A DNA stretch of 64,000 nt from contig NZ_JANIAC010000002.1 of assembly GCF_024723255.1 (NCBI RefSeq), positions 806,001-870,000 of the forward strand. The letters are read 5' to 3'. The position numbers and the translations under genes are program-made. The notes beneath the pieces were generated by a model. That model saw only the letters and a list, made by a program, of their open reading frames with translations. It was not told the origin of the DNA and did not search any database. Shown piece after piece: positions 1 to 8,369 of this stretch. Positions within the stretch are counted from its first letter, which is position 1. The number at the start of each line of letters is the position of its first letter. The DNA comes from Aestuariibaculum sp. M13 (lineage in GTDB: Bacteria > Bacteroidota > Bacteroidia > Flavobacteriales > Flavobacteriaceae).

Positions 1-816
1 TCTCGCCAATTCTCTTGCTGCATGCGCACTTTCTTCGTCTGTTACTTTAACAAAAGTGTCTATAACGTCAAAATCTGTAGCTCCCGGAATCAGGTTTTTA
101 CCTAAACCTTCAATTCTATACGGGTAGATTTCCTTTTCATCAAACTCTCTTGTTTCGTGGTATTTTTTAATTACAGAACCAAACGCATCAACTCCTATAA
201 CTTTAATATTAGGGTTTTGCTCCTTTAAGTATCTCGCTGTTCCTGAAATTGTTCCTCCAGTACCACTACAAGCTACTAAATGCGTGATTTTACCTTCGGT
301 TTGATTCCATATTTCCGGCCCTGTAGAATCGTAATGCGCATCAATATTCAATTCATTAAAATACTGATTAATGTAGATTGATCCAGGTGTTTCTTCATGG
401 ATACGCTTTGCAACTTCGTAATACGATCTTGGGTCATCGGCAGGAACATGAGCAGGGCAAACATATACTTTTGCTCCCATGGTTTTTAGCATGTCTATTT
501 TATCTGGTGAAGATTTAGAACTTACTGCTAAAATACACTCATAGCCTTTAATGATACTTACCATGGCTATACTGAAACCAGTATTTCCCGATGTTGTTTC
601 AATAATGGTATCGCCTGGTTTTAAAATACCTTTCTTTTCTGCTTGCTCAATAATGTAAAGTGCTGTTCTGTCTTTAGAAGAGTGCCCAGGATTAAAAGCT
701 TCTACTTTTGCGTAGAAATTTCCTTTAAAATTTGAGACCATTCTATTAAGCTTGATTAGCGGTGTGTTACCCACTAAATCTAATACATTATCGAAAACCT
801 GTTTTTTGTTTTTCAT
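1..816 (-). CDS. PLP-dependent cysteine synthase / cystathionine beta-synthase family enzyme, partial
   Basis: Reading leftward from an ATG at 816, the frame stays open to the window edge, giving 272 residues of a fold-type II PLP enzyme; the C-terminus lies outside. The N-terminus shows the VGNTPL substrate-loop motif, then an NPGHSSKDR segment whose lysine should hold PLP, a TTSGNTG asparagine loop and an SGTGGTISG phosphate-binding glycine loop. These are hallmarks of O-acetylserine sulfhydrylases and CBS enzymes. Members make cysteine, or condense serine with homocysteine, in the cytoplasm. Which reaction applies cannot be told without the C-terminus (a CBS-domain pair would favour CBS). 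Family certain, exact activity open. Confidence 0.85.
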   Translation of the reverse strand, partial: MKNKKQVFDNVLDLVGNTPLIKLNRMVSNFKGNFYAKVEAFNPGHSSKDRTALYIIEQAEKKGILKPGDTIIETTSGNTGFSIAMVSIIKGYECILAVSSKSSPDKIDMLKTMGAKVYVCPAHVPADDPRSYYEVAKRIHEETPGSIYINQYFNELNIDAHYDSTGPEIWNQTEGKITHLVACSGTGGTISGTARYLKEQNPNIKVIGVDAFGSVIKKYHETREFDEKEIYPYRIEGLGKNLIPGATDFDVIDTFVKVTDEESAHAARELAR

Positions 817-894
817 AAATGCTTTTTATAAGCTACGGTAATATTACTGAAAATATTTGCAACCTAAAACCTGACAAAAATAAGTTTTTTTTTT

Positions 895-2967
895 TTACTG
901 ACCATAACTTGCTTCTAAATCTAATAAAAAGGCGTATTCTAACGCAACTTCTTTTAGACTTTCAAAGCGCCCTGAAGCTCCACCGTGCCCCGAATCCATA
1001 TCGGTTTGCAATAACAATTTATTAGAATCGGTTTTTAACTCGCGTAACTTCGCTACCCATTTAGCCGGTTCCCAATATTGCACTTGAGAATCATGTAGAC
1101 CTGTTGTTACTAAAGTATTCGGGTACGCTTTAGCTTCTACATTATCGTATGGTGAATAAGATTTCATATAGTGATAATATTCCTCTTCATTCGGATTCCC
1201 CCACTCGTCATACTCTCCTGTTGTTAATGGAATTGTATCATCCAACATTGTGGTAACAACATCTACAAAAGGTACGGCAGCTATGATTCCGTGATACAAC
1301 TCCGGATTCATATTCATTATAGCCCCCATTAATAAGCCTCCGGCAGAACCTCCATAAGCATACAAATGGTCTGCAGATGTATAATTTTGTTCAATTAAAT
1401 ATTTCGAACAATCGATAAAATCGTAGAACGTATTTAACTTGGTTAACAGTTTTCCGTTTTCGTACCAGTCGCGTCCTAAATATTCTCCACCTCGAATATG
1501 CGCAATGGCATAAATAAATCCGCGATCTAACAAACTTAATCGTACCGATGAAAACGACGGATCAATAGTATGCCCATAAGAACCGTAGGCGTATTGTAAT
1601 AAAGGACTTGTGCCATCTAACTTGGTCCCTTTTTTATAAACTAAAGAGATAGGTACTTTTACCCCGTCGCGTGCCGCAGCCCAGACACGCTTAGATTCGT
1701 AGTTTTCTTTATTGAACTTTCCGCCTAGAACTTCCTGTTCTTTTTTAATGTCTTTGGTTTTTGTTATAAAGTTATAATCAACCACCGAACTTGGCGAGGT
1801 TAAAGAATTATAACCATAACGTAACACATCACTATCAAAATCAGGATTATTACCTATATATGTTGTATACGCTTCGCTTTCGAATGGCAGATTGTAATCT
1901 TCACTTCCATCCCAACTGATTATTCTAAGATTATTTAATCCGTTTTCGCGTTCGTTAACGACTAAATAATCTTTAAAAATTTCAATATCTTCTAATAAAA
2001 CATCTTTACGATGCGGAATAACCTCTTCCCAGTTTTCAATGCTTGTGGCATCTTCATGTGCTTTTAAAAGTTTGAAATTGGTCGCTCCATCATTATTTGC
2101 GATGATATAAAAATGATCATTGTAGTGTGCAATGCTGTATTCCAAATCACGCTGACGTTCCTGAAACATTCTAAATTCGCCATCGGGTGTATCGGCATTT
2201 AAAATACGATATTCTGTTGTTAAAGTACTTGAAGACCCTATAACAATAAATTTCTTAGACTTGGTTTTATAAACAAACGTATTAAAAGTATCATCGGCTT
2301 CATAAAACACCTCTACATCATCTTTAGCCTCTGCTCCTAATTTATGCTTCATAATTTTACTAGAACGCAACGTCACCTCATCTTTCACGCAATAAAACAA
2401 AGTCTTATTATCGCTTGCCCACGTACTGCTACTGGTTGTGTTTTCGATTTTATCTGGGTAAATTTCACCGGTAACCAAATTTTTAATTTGAATTGTGTAT
2501 TGACGTCTTCCAACAGTATCTAATGAAAAACTCGCCATGGTGTTGTCCGGACTAATAGAAATGCTCCCTAAATTGAAAAACGAGTATCCTTCCGCCATAG
2601 CATTACAATCAAACAAAATCTCTTCAGGTGCCTCTAGTGTTTCTTTCTTTCTGGCATAAACAGGGTAATCTTTTCCCTTTTCGTAACGTGTAATATACCA
2701 GTAACCGTTTAGCTTGTAAGGAACCGTTGTATCATCTTCTTTAATTCGGCCTTTCATTTCTTCAAACAACTCCTTTTGGAATCCTTCGGTATGCTCCATA
2801 ACCGATTTGGTATACGCATTCTCAGCATTTAAATAATCAATTACTTCAGGATTTTCTCTTTCATTTAACCAATAGTATTTGTCAATCCTTACATCGCCAT
2901 GCATAGTAAGTTCTTTTGGTTTTTCGGTTGCCACAGGAGGCGTTGCTAAAACTTTGTTTTCTGTCAT
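895..2967 (-). CDS. Oligopeptidase B / prolyl oligopeptidase family serine peptidase (S9A)
   Basis: A 690-residue protein with an N-terminal beta-propeller and a C-terminal alpha/beta hydrolase domain. The catalytic triad is readable: Ser541 in GGSAGG, Asp626 in GLHDSQV and His661 in DSGHGG. The VQYWEP segment after the Asp is typical of oligopeptidase B, which cuts short peptides after basic residues. No signal peptide is apparent, so a cytoplasmic role in peptide turnover is likely. It is transcribed alone, with its own short upstream gap to ybaB on the other strand. Length fits the family (about 680-720). Specificity is inferred from family resemblance. Confidence 0.9.
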   Translation of the reverse strand: MTENKVLATPPVATEKPKELTMHGDVRIDKYYWLNERENPEVIDYLNAENAYTKSVMEHTEGFQKELFEEMKGRIKEDDTTVPYKLNGYWYITRYEKGKDYPVYARKKETLEAPEEILFDCNAMAEGYSFFNLGSISISPDNTMASFSLDTVGRRQYTIQIKNLVTGEIYPDKIENTTSSSTWASDNKTLFYCVKDEVTLRSSKIMKHKLGAEAKDDVEVFYEADDTFNTFVYKTKSKKFIVIGSSSTLTTEYRILNADTPDGEFRMFQERQRDLEYSIAHYNDHFYIIANNDGATNFKLLKAHEDATSIENWEEVIPHRKDVLLEDIEIFKDYLVVNERENGLNNLRIISWDGSEDYNLPFESEAYTTYIGNNPDFDSDVLRYGYNSLTSPSSVVDYNFITKTKDIKKEQEVLGGKFNKENYESKRVWAAARDGVKVPISLVYKKGTKLDGTSPLLQYAYGSYGHTIDPSFSSVRLSLLDRGFIYAIAHIRGGEYLGRDWYENGKLLTKLNTFYDFIDCSKYLIEQNYTSADHLYAYGGSAGGLLMGAIMNMNPELYHGIIAAVPFVDVVTTMLDDTIPLTTGEYDEWGNPNEEEYYHYMKSYSPYDNVEAKAYPNTLVTTGLHDSQVQYWEPAKWVAKLRELKTDSNKLLLQTDMDSGHGGASGRFESLKEVALEYAFLLDLEASYGQ

Positions 2968-3100
2968 TTCGCTTCTTTTTTACACGAGTTTGCAAAATTA
3001 ATGCTAATGATTAATATAATGTTGATGTTTTTCATTTTTCAGGAAATTTAATTTCAAATTGCTCTTGAATACCTAAATTTGTAACAAAAAATTACATACT

Positions 3101-3424
3101 ATGTTTGGAGATATGATGAATATGATGGGGAAACTTAAAGAAACCCAACAAAAAGTTGAAGATACAAAAAAACGCTTAGACACCGTTTTAATTGACGAAT
3201 CAAGCAGTGATAAAAAACTAAAAATCACGCTTACAGCTAATAGAACAATTAAAACCATTGACATAGACGACGAGCTTTTAGAAGACAAAGAACAACTTGA
3301 AGACTATTTAATTCTAACGCTTAACAAAGCCATTGAAAAAGCGACTAAGGTAAACGAAGCCGAGTTAGCCGCTGTAGCTAAAGAAGGCATGCCAAGCATT
3401 CCTGGCATGGATTTCTTTAAATAA
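3101..3424 (+). CDS. YbaB/EbfC family nucleoid-associated protein
   Basis: A 107-residue protein beginning with a methionine-rich helix, followed by a charged helix ([16 protein letters not shown]), a beta-rich middle and a C-terminal helix ending in a PGMDFFK tail. This is the usual size and helix-strand-helix layout of YbaB/EbfC proteins, which form DNA-binding dimers associated with the nucleoid. Unlike many genomes it is not next to dnaX or recR here. It stands between two genes on the opposite strand and converges with the threonine aldolase gene 9 bases downstream. Confidence 0.88.
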   Translation: MFGDMMNMMGKLKETQQKVEDTKKRLDTVLIDESSSDKKLKITLTANRTIKTIDIDDELLEDKEQLEDYLILTLNKAIEKATKVNEAELAAVAKEGMPSIPGMDFFK

Positions 3425-3433
3425 AAAAAACCT

Positions 3434-4450
3434 CTAAAAGGTTTCAAGACATTCCAAAACCTTTTCATGCATAATATTGGTATAATCGAGGTGAGTTACC
3501 ATGCGTAGCTTACCTCCTCCCATACCGATAATATGGATATTATTTTCCTCTAATTTATTTAGAAAAGCCTTTTCATTTACGTCTTTATTCAATTCGAAAA
3601 TCACAATATTTGTTTCGATAGGCTCTACCAACTTAACTATTGATAATTTAGAAAGTGCTTCACCCAATTCCTTGGCCTTTTTATGATCTTCCGCTAAGCG
3701 GTTAATATTGTTTTCTAAAGCGTACAATCCGGCTGCTGCCAGATACCCCACCTGACGCATATTTCCGCCAAAAACTTTACGAACTCTTAAAGCTTCCTTC
3801 ATAATATCGGAATCACCAACCAAAACAGAACCAACAGGACACCCCAATCCTTTACTTAAACACACAGAAATCGTATCGAACAAATCACCGTGCTGTTTAG
3901 GTGTTTCATTTTTCACTACCAGTGCGTGCCATAAACGCGCTCCATCCAGATGAAACCCTAAATTATGTGTTTTGCAAACCTGCATTATCTTTTTTAACGC
4001 AGCGTAATCCCAGCACGCACCCCCACCTTTATTCGTTGTATTTTCTACTTCTACCAAAGAGGTTTTAGCATAATAATAAGCATCCGGATTTATAGCTTCA
4101 AGAACTTGTTCGGCCGTAAACATCCCCTGATGTCCATCTAATAACCTGCACGACACACCACTATTAAAAGACGCTCCTCCCGATTCATAATTATAAATAT
4201 GAGCATACTTATCGCAAATAACCTGCTCACCAGGATTGGTATGTAATTTTATTGCGGTTTGATTCGCCATGGTGCCACTAGGAAAAAACAATGCCGATTC
4301 CTTTCCGAACATATCTGCTATCCTTTTTTCCAGGACATTCATGGTCTCGTCTTCCCGAAATACATCATCGCCTACCTGAGCTTGCATCATAGCTTCAAGC
4401 ATGTCTTTACTTGGTTTTGTAACGGTATCGCTTCGTAAATCTATTTTCAT
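3434..4450 (-). CDS. ltaE: Low-specificity L-threonine aldolase
   Basis: A 338-residue fold-type I PLP enzyme. It opens with the family signature IDLRSDTVTKPS, contains an HLDGAR motif (residues 167-172) whose Asp should pair with the PLP pyridine nitrogen, and has the PLP lysine at Lys200 in CLSKGLG. The enzyme cleaves threonine or allo-threonine to glycine and acetaldehyde, and probably beta-hydroxy amino acids in general. Length and motifs are complete. A CTCGA-N3-TCGAG palindrome sits 15-34 bases upstream of the start. Stereospecificity cannot be read from the sequence. Confidence 0.92.
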   Translation of the reverse strand: MKIDLRSDTVTKPSKDMLEAMMQAQVGDDVFREDETMNVLEKRIADMFGKESALFFPSGTMANQTAIKLHTNPGEQVICDKYAHIYNYESGGASFNSGVSCRLLDGHQGMFTAEQVLEAINPDAYYYAKTSLVEVENTTNKGGGACWDYAALKKIMQVCKTHNLGFHLDGARLWHALVVKNETPKQHGDLFDTISVCLSKGLGCPVGSVLVGDSDIMKEALRVRKVFGGNMRQVGYLAAAGLYALENNINRLAEDHKKAKELGEALSKLSIVKLVEPIETNIVIFELNKDVNEKAFLNKLEENNIHIIGMGGGKLRMVTHLDYTNIMHEKVLECLETF

Positions 4451-4464
4451 TTAATGGCTGTTTA

Positions 4465-4484
4465 AATCTCGAATATCGAGTAAA
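4465..4484. repeat. 20-bp palindromic repeat, copy 1 (CTCGA-N3-TCGAG)
   Basis: The 20 bases AATCTCGAATATCGAGTAAA contain a perfect 5-bp inverted repeat around a 3-base spacer. They recur with one mismatch at 60523-60542. This copy lies just upstream of the threonine aldolase start (4450, minus strand) and about 100 bases from prfB. An operator or a protein-binding site is possible; function is unknown. Confidence 0.5.
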
Positions 4485-4584
4485 TCTATAAAATTATCAC
4501 TACAATACTTTTCTGCTCTTTCTTTAAATTTTATTTTTGTTGAAAATAAAAGCCAATAATTGGTAAACAATATAAAATTGACAT

Positions 4585-5695
4585 ATGATAACTCTTGATC
4601 AAATTAAAGATCTTAATACCCGCCTTGACAAACTAAGGCACTATCTTTGACGTAGATAAAAAACTTATTGAAATACAAAACGAAGAAGAAAAAACCTTCG
4701 ACCCAAATTTCTGGAACGACCCAAAAACTGCCGAAACGATTATGAAATCGCTTCGTGTGAAGAAAAAATGGGTTGAAGATTACAATACCATCAAAACCCT
4801 TATTGAAGATTTAGATGTTCTTTATGAATTTTATAAAGAAGGGGAATCTACTGAAGAAGATGTACAAAATCAGTACAACAAAGCTGCTACTTTATTAGAA
4901 GATACTGAGTTTAAAAACATGCTTTCTGATGAAGGTGATAGCTTAAGTGCTGTACTACAAATTACCGCTGGTGCCGGTGGTACCGAAAGTTGCGATTGGG
5001 CAAGTATGCTGATGCGTATGTACTTAATGTATGCCGAAAAAAGCGGCTTTAAGGTTAAAGAATTAAACTTTCAGGAAGGTGACGTTGCCGGAATTAAAAC
5101 GGTGACTTTAGAAATTGAAGGCGATTTTGCTTTTGGATGGCTTAAAGGTGAAAACGGGGTACATCGTTTGGTTCGTATTTCTCCGTTTGATAGTAATGCG
5201 AAACGACACACAAGTTTTGCTTCAGTTTATGTGTATCCTTTAGTTGACGATACGATTGAAATTGAAATCAATCCCGCCGATATTGAAATTACAACCGCAA
5301 GATCAAGTGGTGCTGGTGGGCAAAATGTAAATAAGGTAGAAACCAAAGTACAATTAACCCACAAACCTACAGGGATCCAGATTTCATGTTCAGAAACGCG
5401 TTCACAACACGATAACCGTGCAAGAGCTTTACAAATGCTTAAATCTCAACTTTATGAAATTGAGTTGCAAAAACAAATGGCACAACGTGAAGATATTGAA
5501 GCTGGCAAAATGAAAATTGAATGGGGAAGTCAGATTCGTAACTATGTGATGCAACCTTACAAATTAGTTAAAGATGTTCGCACCGGACACGAAACCAGTA
5601 ACGTAGATGGCGTAATGGACGGCAACATTGGTCCGTTTTTAAAAGCCTATCTCATGATGATGGGACAAAAAGTTGAAGAAGATAATACACTATGA
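4585..5695 (+). CDS. prfB: Peptide chain release factor 2 (programmed +1 frameshift)
   Basis: RF2 ends translation at UGA and UAA. The ATG at 4585 opens a 21-codon leader that ends in CTT TGA (4645-4650). A +1 shift over CTT-TGA-C continues in the frame of the long downstream part, giving about 369 residues, normal for RF2. The body carries the RF2-specific SPF tripeptide in RISPFDSN and the peptidyl-hydrolysis GGQ loop in [10 protein letters not shown]. An ATG at 4742 begins the unshifted part but would remove the N-terminal helices. RF2 abundance regulates its own synthesis through the in-frame UGA. The stop overlaps the next gene's start by 4 bases (ATGA). Confidence 0.95.
4636..4651 (+). 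promoter_or_regulatory. prfB programmed +1 ribosomal frameshift site
   Basis: The sequence AGGCACTATCTTTGAC matches the conserved RF2 recoding site: slippery CTT, UGA stop and following C, preceded by TAT. The upstream AAGG is a weaker Shine-Dalgarno-like stimulator than the AGGGGG of enterobacteria, and its spacing to CTT is 6 rather than 3 bases. The stop is in frame with the ATG at 4585, and the downstream coding is in +1. Confidence 0.93.
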
Positions 5696-6306
5696 TAAAT
5701 ACTATAATTTTCGATTTAGGCGGTGTGCTAATTGACTGGAATCCGGAGTATGTTTTTCTTGATGCTTTTAACGGCGATAAAGAAAAGTCAAAGTGGTTTT
5801 TAGAAAACATTTGTACCAGCGACTGGAATGAAAATCAGGATGCAGGCTATCCCTTAGCACAAGCCACCGAAGGTTTAGTCACTAAGTTTCCAGAGTACGA
5901 ATCTTATATCCGTATGTTTTATGGTGATTGGGAAAAGATGCTGGGCGGGGCCATTGAAGGAACTGTAACTATTTTAGAAGAATTGATAAAATCTAAAAAT
6001 CATAAATTGGTGGCTTTAACCAATTGGAGCAGCGAAACCTTCCCTATTGCACAAAAGCGTTTTGAATTTTTAAATTGGTTTGAAGGCATTGTCGTTTCTG
6101 GTGATGAAAAAACCAGAAAACCATTTAAAGATATTTATGAAATCACTTTGAAACGTTTCAATATCACTCCGGAAAACGCTCTTTTTATTGACGATAACCT
6201 TCGAAATATTGAAGCTGCAAAAGCTTTAAATATTAACAGTATTCATTTTAAAAGTCCAGAACAGTTAATTGAAGATTTAAAAACTTATAATATTCACATC
6301 TCATGA
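5692..6306 (+). CDS. HAD-superfamily hydrolase, YihX-like (HAD-IA)
   Basis: A 204-residue cytoplasmic phosphatase-like protein. Motif I is FDLGGVLID: the nucleophile Asp is at residue 8, but the usual second Asp of DxD is Gly, as in the YihX glucose-1-phosphatase branch and in haloacid dehalogenases. Motif II is LTNWS, motif III the lysine in [10 protein letters not shown], and motif IV the IDDNLRN acid pair. The substrate is unknown; a sugar phosphate would fit the YihX resemblance. It overlaps prfB by 4 bases upstream and the ArsC-like gene by 4 bases downstream, so the three are probably translationally coupled. Confidence 0.85.
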   Translation: MINTIIFDLGGVLIDWNPEYVFLDAFNGDKEKSKWFLENICTSDWNENQDAGYPLAQATEGLVTKFPEYESYIRMFYGDWEKMLGGAIEGTVTILEELIKSKNHKLVALTNWSSETFPIAQKRFEFLNWFEGIVVSGDEKTRKPFKDIYEITLKRFNITPENALFIDDNLRNIEAAKALNINSIHFKSPEQLIEDLKTYNIHIS

Positions 6307-6644
6307 TAAAAATATATCACAACAACCGATGCAGTAAATCGCGTTTAGGCCTTCAGTTTTTAGAAGACGCCGGTAAAGACTTCGAAGTTGTAAAATACCT
6401 TGAAGACGTTCCAACCGAAGCCGAATTAACCGAAATTATCAAGCTTTTAGGAATTTCTCCAATAGAATTGGTTAGAACAAATGAAGCCATCTGGAAATCG
6501 GATTATAAAGGTAAAGATCTTACCGATGCAGAAATCATTAAGGCCATGGTTGAAAATCCGAAGTTGATTGAGCGCCCTATCGTTATTAACGGAAATAAAG
6601 CCGTTATAGGCAGACCAACTGAAAAAATTGCTGAAATTTTTTAA
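6303..6644 (+). CDS. ArsC/Spx-family arsenate reductase-like protein
   Basis: A 113-residue thioredoxin-fold protein. The N-terminal HNNRCSKSR holds the single active-site cysteine, and Arg residues occur in the LVRTN, ERPIV and IGRP positions that bind arsenate in glutaredoxin-dependent ArsC. All the elements for reduction of arsenate with glutathione/glutaredoxin are therefore present. No other ars gene (efflux pump, ArsR) is nearby, and its coupling to prfB and a HAD gene suggests a housekeeping rather than a resistance role. Many flavobacterial relatives carry the arsenate reductase name without assays. Confidence 0.82.
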   Translation: MIKIYHNNRCSKSRLGLQFLEDAGKDFEVVKYLEDVPTEAELTEIIKLLGISPIELVRTNEAIWKSDYKGKDLTDAEIIKAMVENPKLIERPIVINGNKAVIGRPTEKIAEIF

Positions 6645-6658
6645 ATTCAGAAATCATA

Positions 6659-6708
6659 TTTAGGAAGGTTTTTATTTATATTTATTTTTTAAATCAGACC
6701 TTCCTAAA
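6659..6708 (+). repeat. 11-bp inverted repeat flush against the start codon of the VCBS gene
   Basis: TTTAGGAAGGT (6659-6669) and ACCTTCCTAAA (6698-6708) are perfect complements around a 28-base AT-rich loop. The right arm ends one base before the ATG at 6710, so the hairpin could mask the translation start; alternatively it is an operator or a weak terminator for the arsC-like gene. Confidence 0.45.
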
Positions 6709-6709
6709 C

Positions 6710-8266
6710 ATGAAAAAAGTACTGGCTTATATCCTCCCTTTGGTAATGCTAACGGCATTACTTTTTTTTACCTTAACTTCATATTCTAAAACAACCACAG
6801 TACCTGTTACTAAAATAGAAAATACAGAACAACTAGGCGGACGAGAGTTAGCAAAAAGATACTGCACAATGTGTCACCTTTTCCCTGAACCTAGCTTATT
6901 AGACAAAACTACATGGACAGAAAAGGTCTTACCTAATATGGGGCTTCGTTTAGGCGTTAAAGATCCTAAAACAAATCCTTATAAAGATTTAGATCCTAAA
7001 GAAATTCAAATTATAAAAAGCCTGAATATTTTCCCAAACAATCAAATTATTCTTGATGACGACTGGGAAAAAATCATAAAATACTACAAAACAGAAGCGC
7101 CTTCAAAACTTCCGATTGCCAAAAACAATACGCCTGTAAATAATAAATTAATGCCTTTTGAAGCCCAGTATATCACGGTAGGCGATAACAAAATGCCAAT
7201 GGTTACCATGTTAGAATACAATAAAAAAACTTCAGAGTTATATATTGGAGATTTCAACAACCTTTATGCTGTTAAAAACACAGGAGAGCTAACCGGACAC
7301 TGGAAATTAAACAGTCCGGCAACACACGCCGAATTTCGAGATAATAAATCTCCTTTAATTTTAGGTATTGGAAATTTTGCGCCGTCAGACCAAGAAAAGG
7401 GAATGCTTGCCAGTCTGTATGCATCGCCAAATGAAAAAGACAATATTTTTATTCAAAACCTAAAACGACCTGTATTTTTTGTTTCCGGCGATTTAAACAA
7501 CGATAACAAAAAAGATGTGGTTGTTTGCAACTTCGGAAATTACACTGGAAAATTGTCTTGGTTTGATGGTTTCGATCCAAATAAAGAACATGTTTTAAGT
7601 TACCTTCCTGGCGCTCGTGTAGCATACATAAAAGACATGAATAAAGACGGAAAACCCGATGTGGTTGCTTTAATGGCACAAGCCTTTGAAAGAGTATCTA
7701 TTTTTTACAATCAAGGGAATAATATTTTTGAAGAAGAAAAAATAGTTGAATTCCCTCCTGTTTATGGTGTTAGCTACCTGGAAGTTGTAGATATTAATAA
7801 AGACGGCTATAACGACCTAATAGTTAGTAATGGTGATAACTGGGATTTATCTCCTATCGAAAAGCCATATCATGGGTTTAGAATTTATTTAAACGACGGG
7901 AAAAATCATTTTAAAGAAAGTTACTTCTTCCCTCTTAGCGGTTGTAGTAAAGTAATGACGGGTGATTTTGATGGTGATAACGATTTAGATATTGTAGCAA
8001 TTTCATTTTATTCGCAATTAGACAAGCCCAGCGAGAGCTTTGTTTATCTTCAAAACGATGGTAAAATGAATTTTACGGCTTCCTATTTACCACAAGCTAA
8101 AGACGGAAAATGGCTTACTATGGAAATAGCAGACTTTAACAATGATAAAAAGGATGATGTTCTGCTTGGCTCCTTTATCTATAACATTACAGAAATGGGA
8201 AAAGCGGCAACTTCAGCAGGTCATACCAATTTTTCACAAGTTTTATTATTAACTCAGAAAAAATAG
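6710..8266 (+). CDS. Exported FG-GAP/VCBS repeat protein with c-type heme site
   Basis: A 518-residue exported protein. Residues 1-27 form a signal peptide or lipid-free membrane anchor. A CTMCH motif near residue 55, inside the stretch RYCTMCHLF, fits covalent c-type heme attachment, with a short cytochrome-like helix region after it. From about residue 150 on it is a beta-propeller with at least five FG-GAP/VCBS calcium-loop repeats of the type DLNNDNKKD, DMNKDGKPD, DINKDGYND, DFDGDNDLD and DFNNDKKDD. Such proteins are periplasmic or surface-exposed in Bacteroidota; ligand and redox partner are unknown. It precedes the TonB receptor gene by about 100 bases on the same strand, but a shared operon is unproven. 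Confidence 0.75.
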   Translation: MKKVLAYILPLVMLTALLFFTLTSYSKTTTVPVTKIENTEQLGGRELAKRYCTMCHLFPEPSLLDKTTWTEKVLPNMGLRLGVKDPKTNPYKDLDPKEIQIIKSLNIFPNNQIILDDDWEKIIKYYKTEAPSKLPIAKNNTPVNNKLMPFEAQYITVGDNKMPMVTMLEYNKKTSELYIGDFNNLYAVKNTGELTGHWKLNSPATHAEFRDNKSPLILGIGNFAPSDQEKGMLASLYASPNEKDNIFIQNLKRPVFFVSGDLNNDNKKDVVVCNFGNYTGKLSWFDGFDPNKEHVLSYLPGARVAYIKDMNKDGKPDVVALMAQAFERVSIFYNQGNNIFEEEKIVEFPPVYGVSYLEVVDINKDGYNDLIVSNGDNWDLSPIEKPYHGFRIYLNDGKNHFKESYFFPLSGCSKVMTGDFDGDNDLDIVAISFYSQLDKPSESFVYLQNDGKMNFTASYLPQAKDGKWLTMEIADFNNDKKDDVLLGSFIYNITEMGKAATSAGHTNFSQVLLLTQKK

Positions 8267-8283
8267 CAAAACCCTGTAACACC

Positions 8284-8312
8284 AAGTTAACCTGCTAATT
8301 AACTTTATTTTA
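8284..8312 (+). terminator. Weak hairpin after the VCBS gene
   Basis: A 7-bp stem, AAGTTAA/TTAACTT, with an 8-base loop is followed by TATTTTAA. It is 18 bases past the stop. The U-tract is poor, so termination may be partial. Confidence 0.35.
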
Positions 8313-8369
8313 ACAAAACCCTACTAAACTTATATGTTTTTTTGAAGTCTAACACTTTAAAAAACAACT

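Noticed and set aside
6303-6644. Arsenic resistance locus
   Set aside because: The ArsC-like gene has no ArsR, ArsB/Acr3 or other ars partner and is coupled to prfB and a HAD hydrolase, so a resistance island is not supported.
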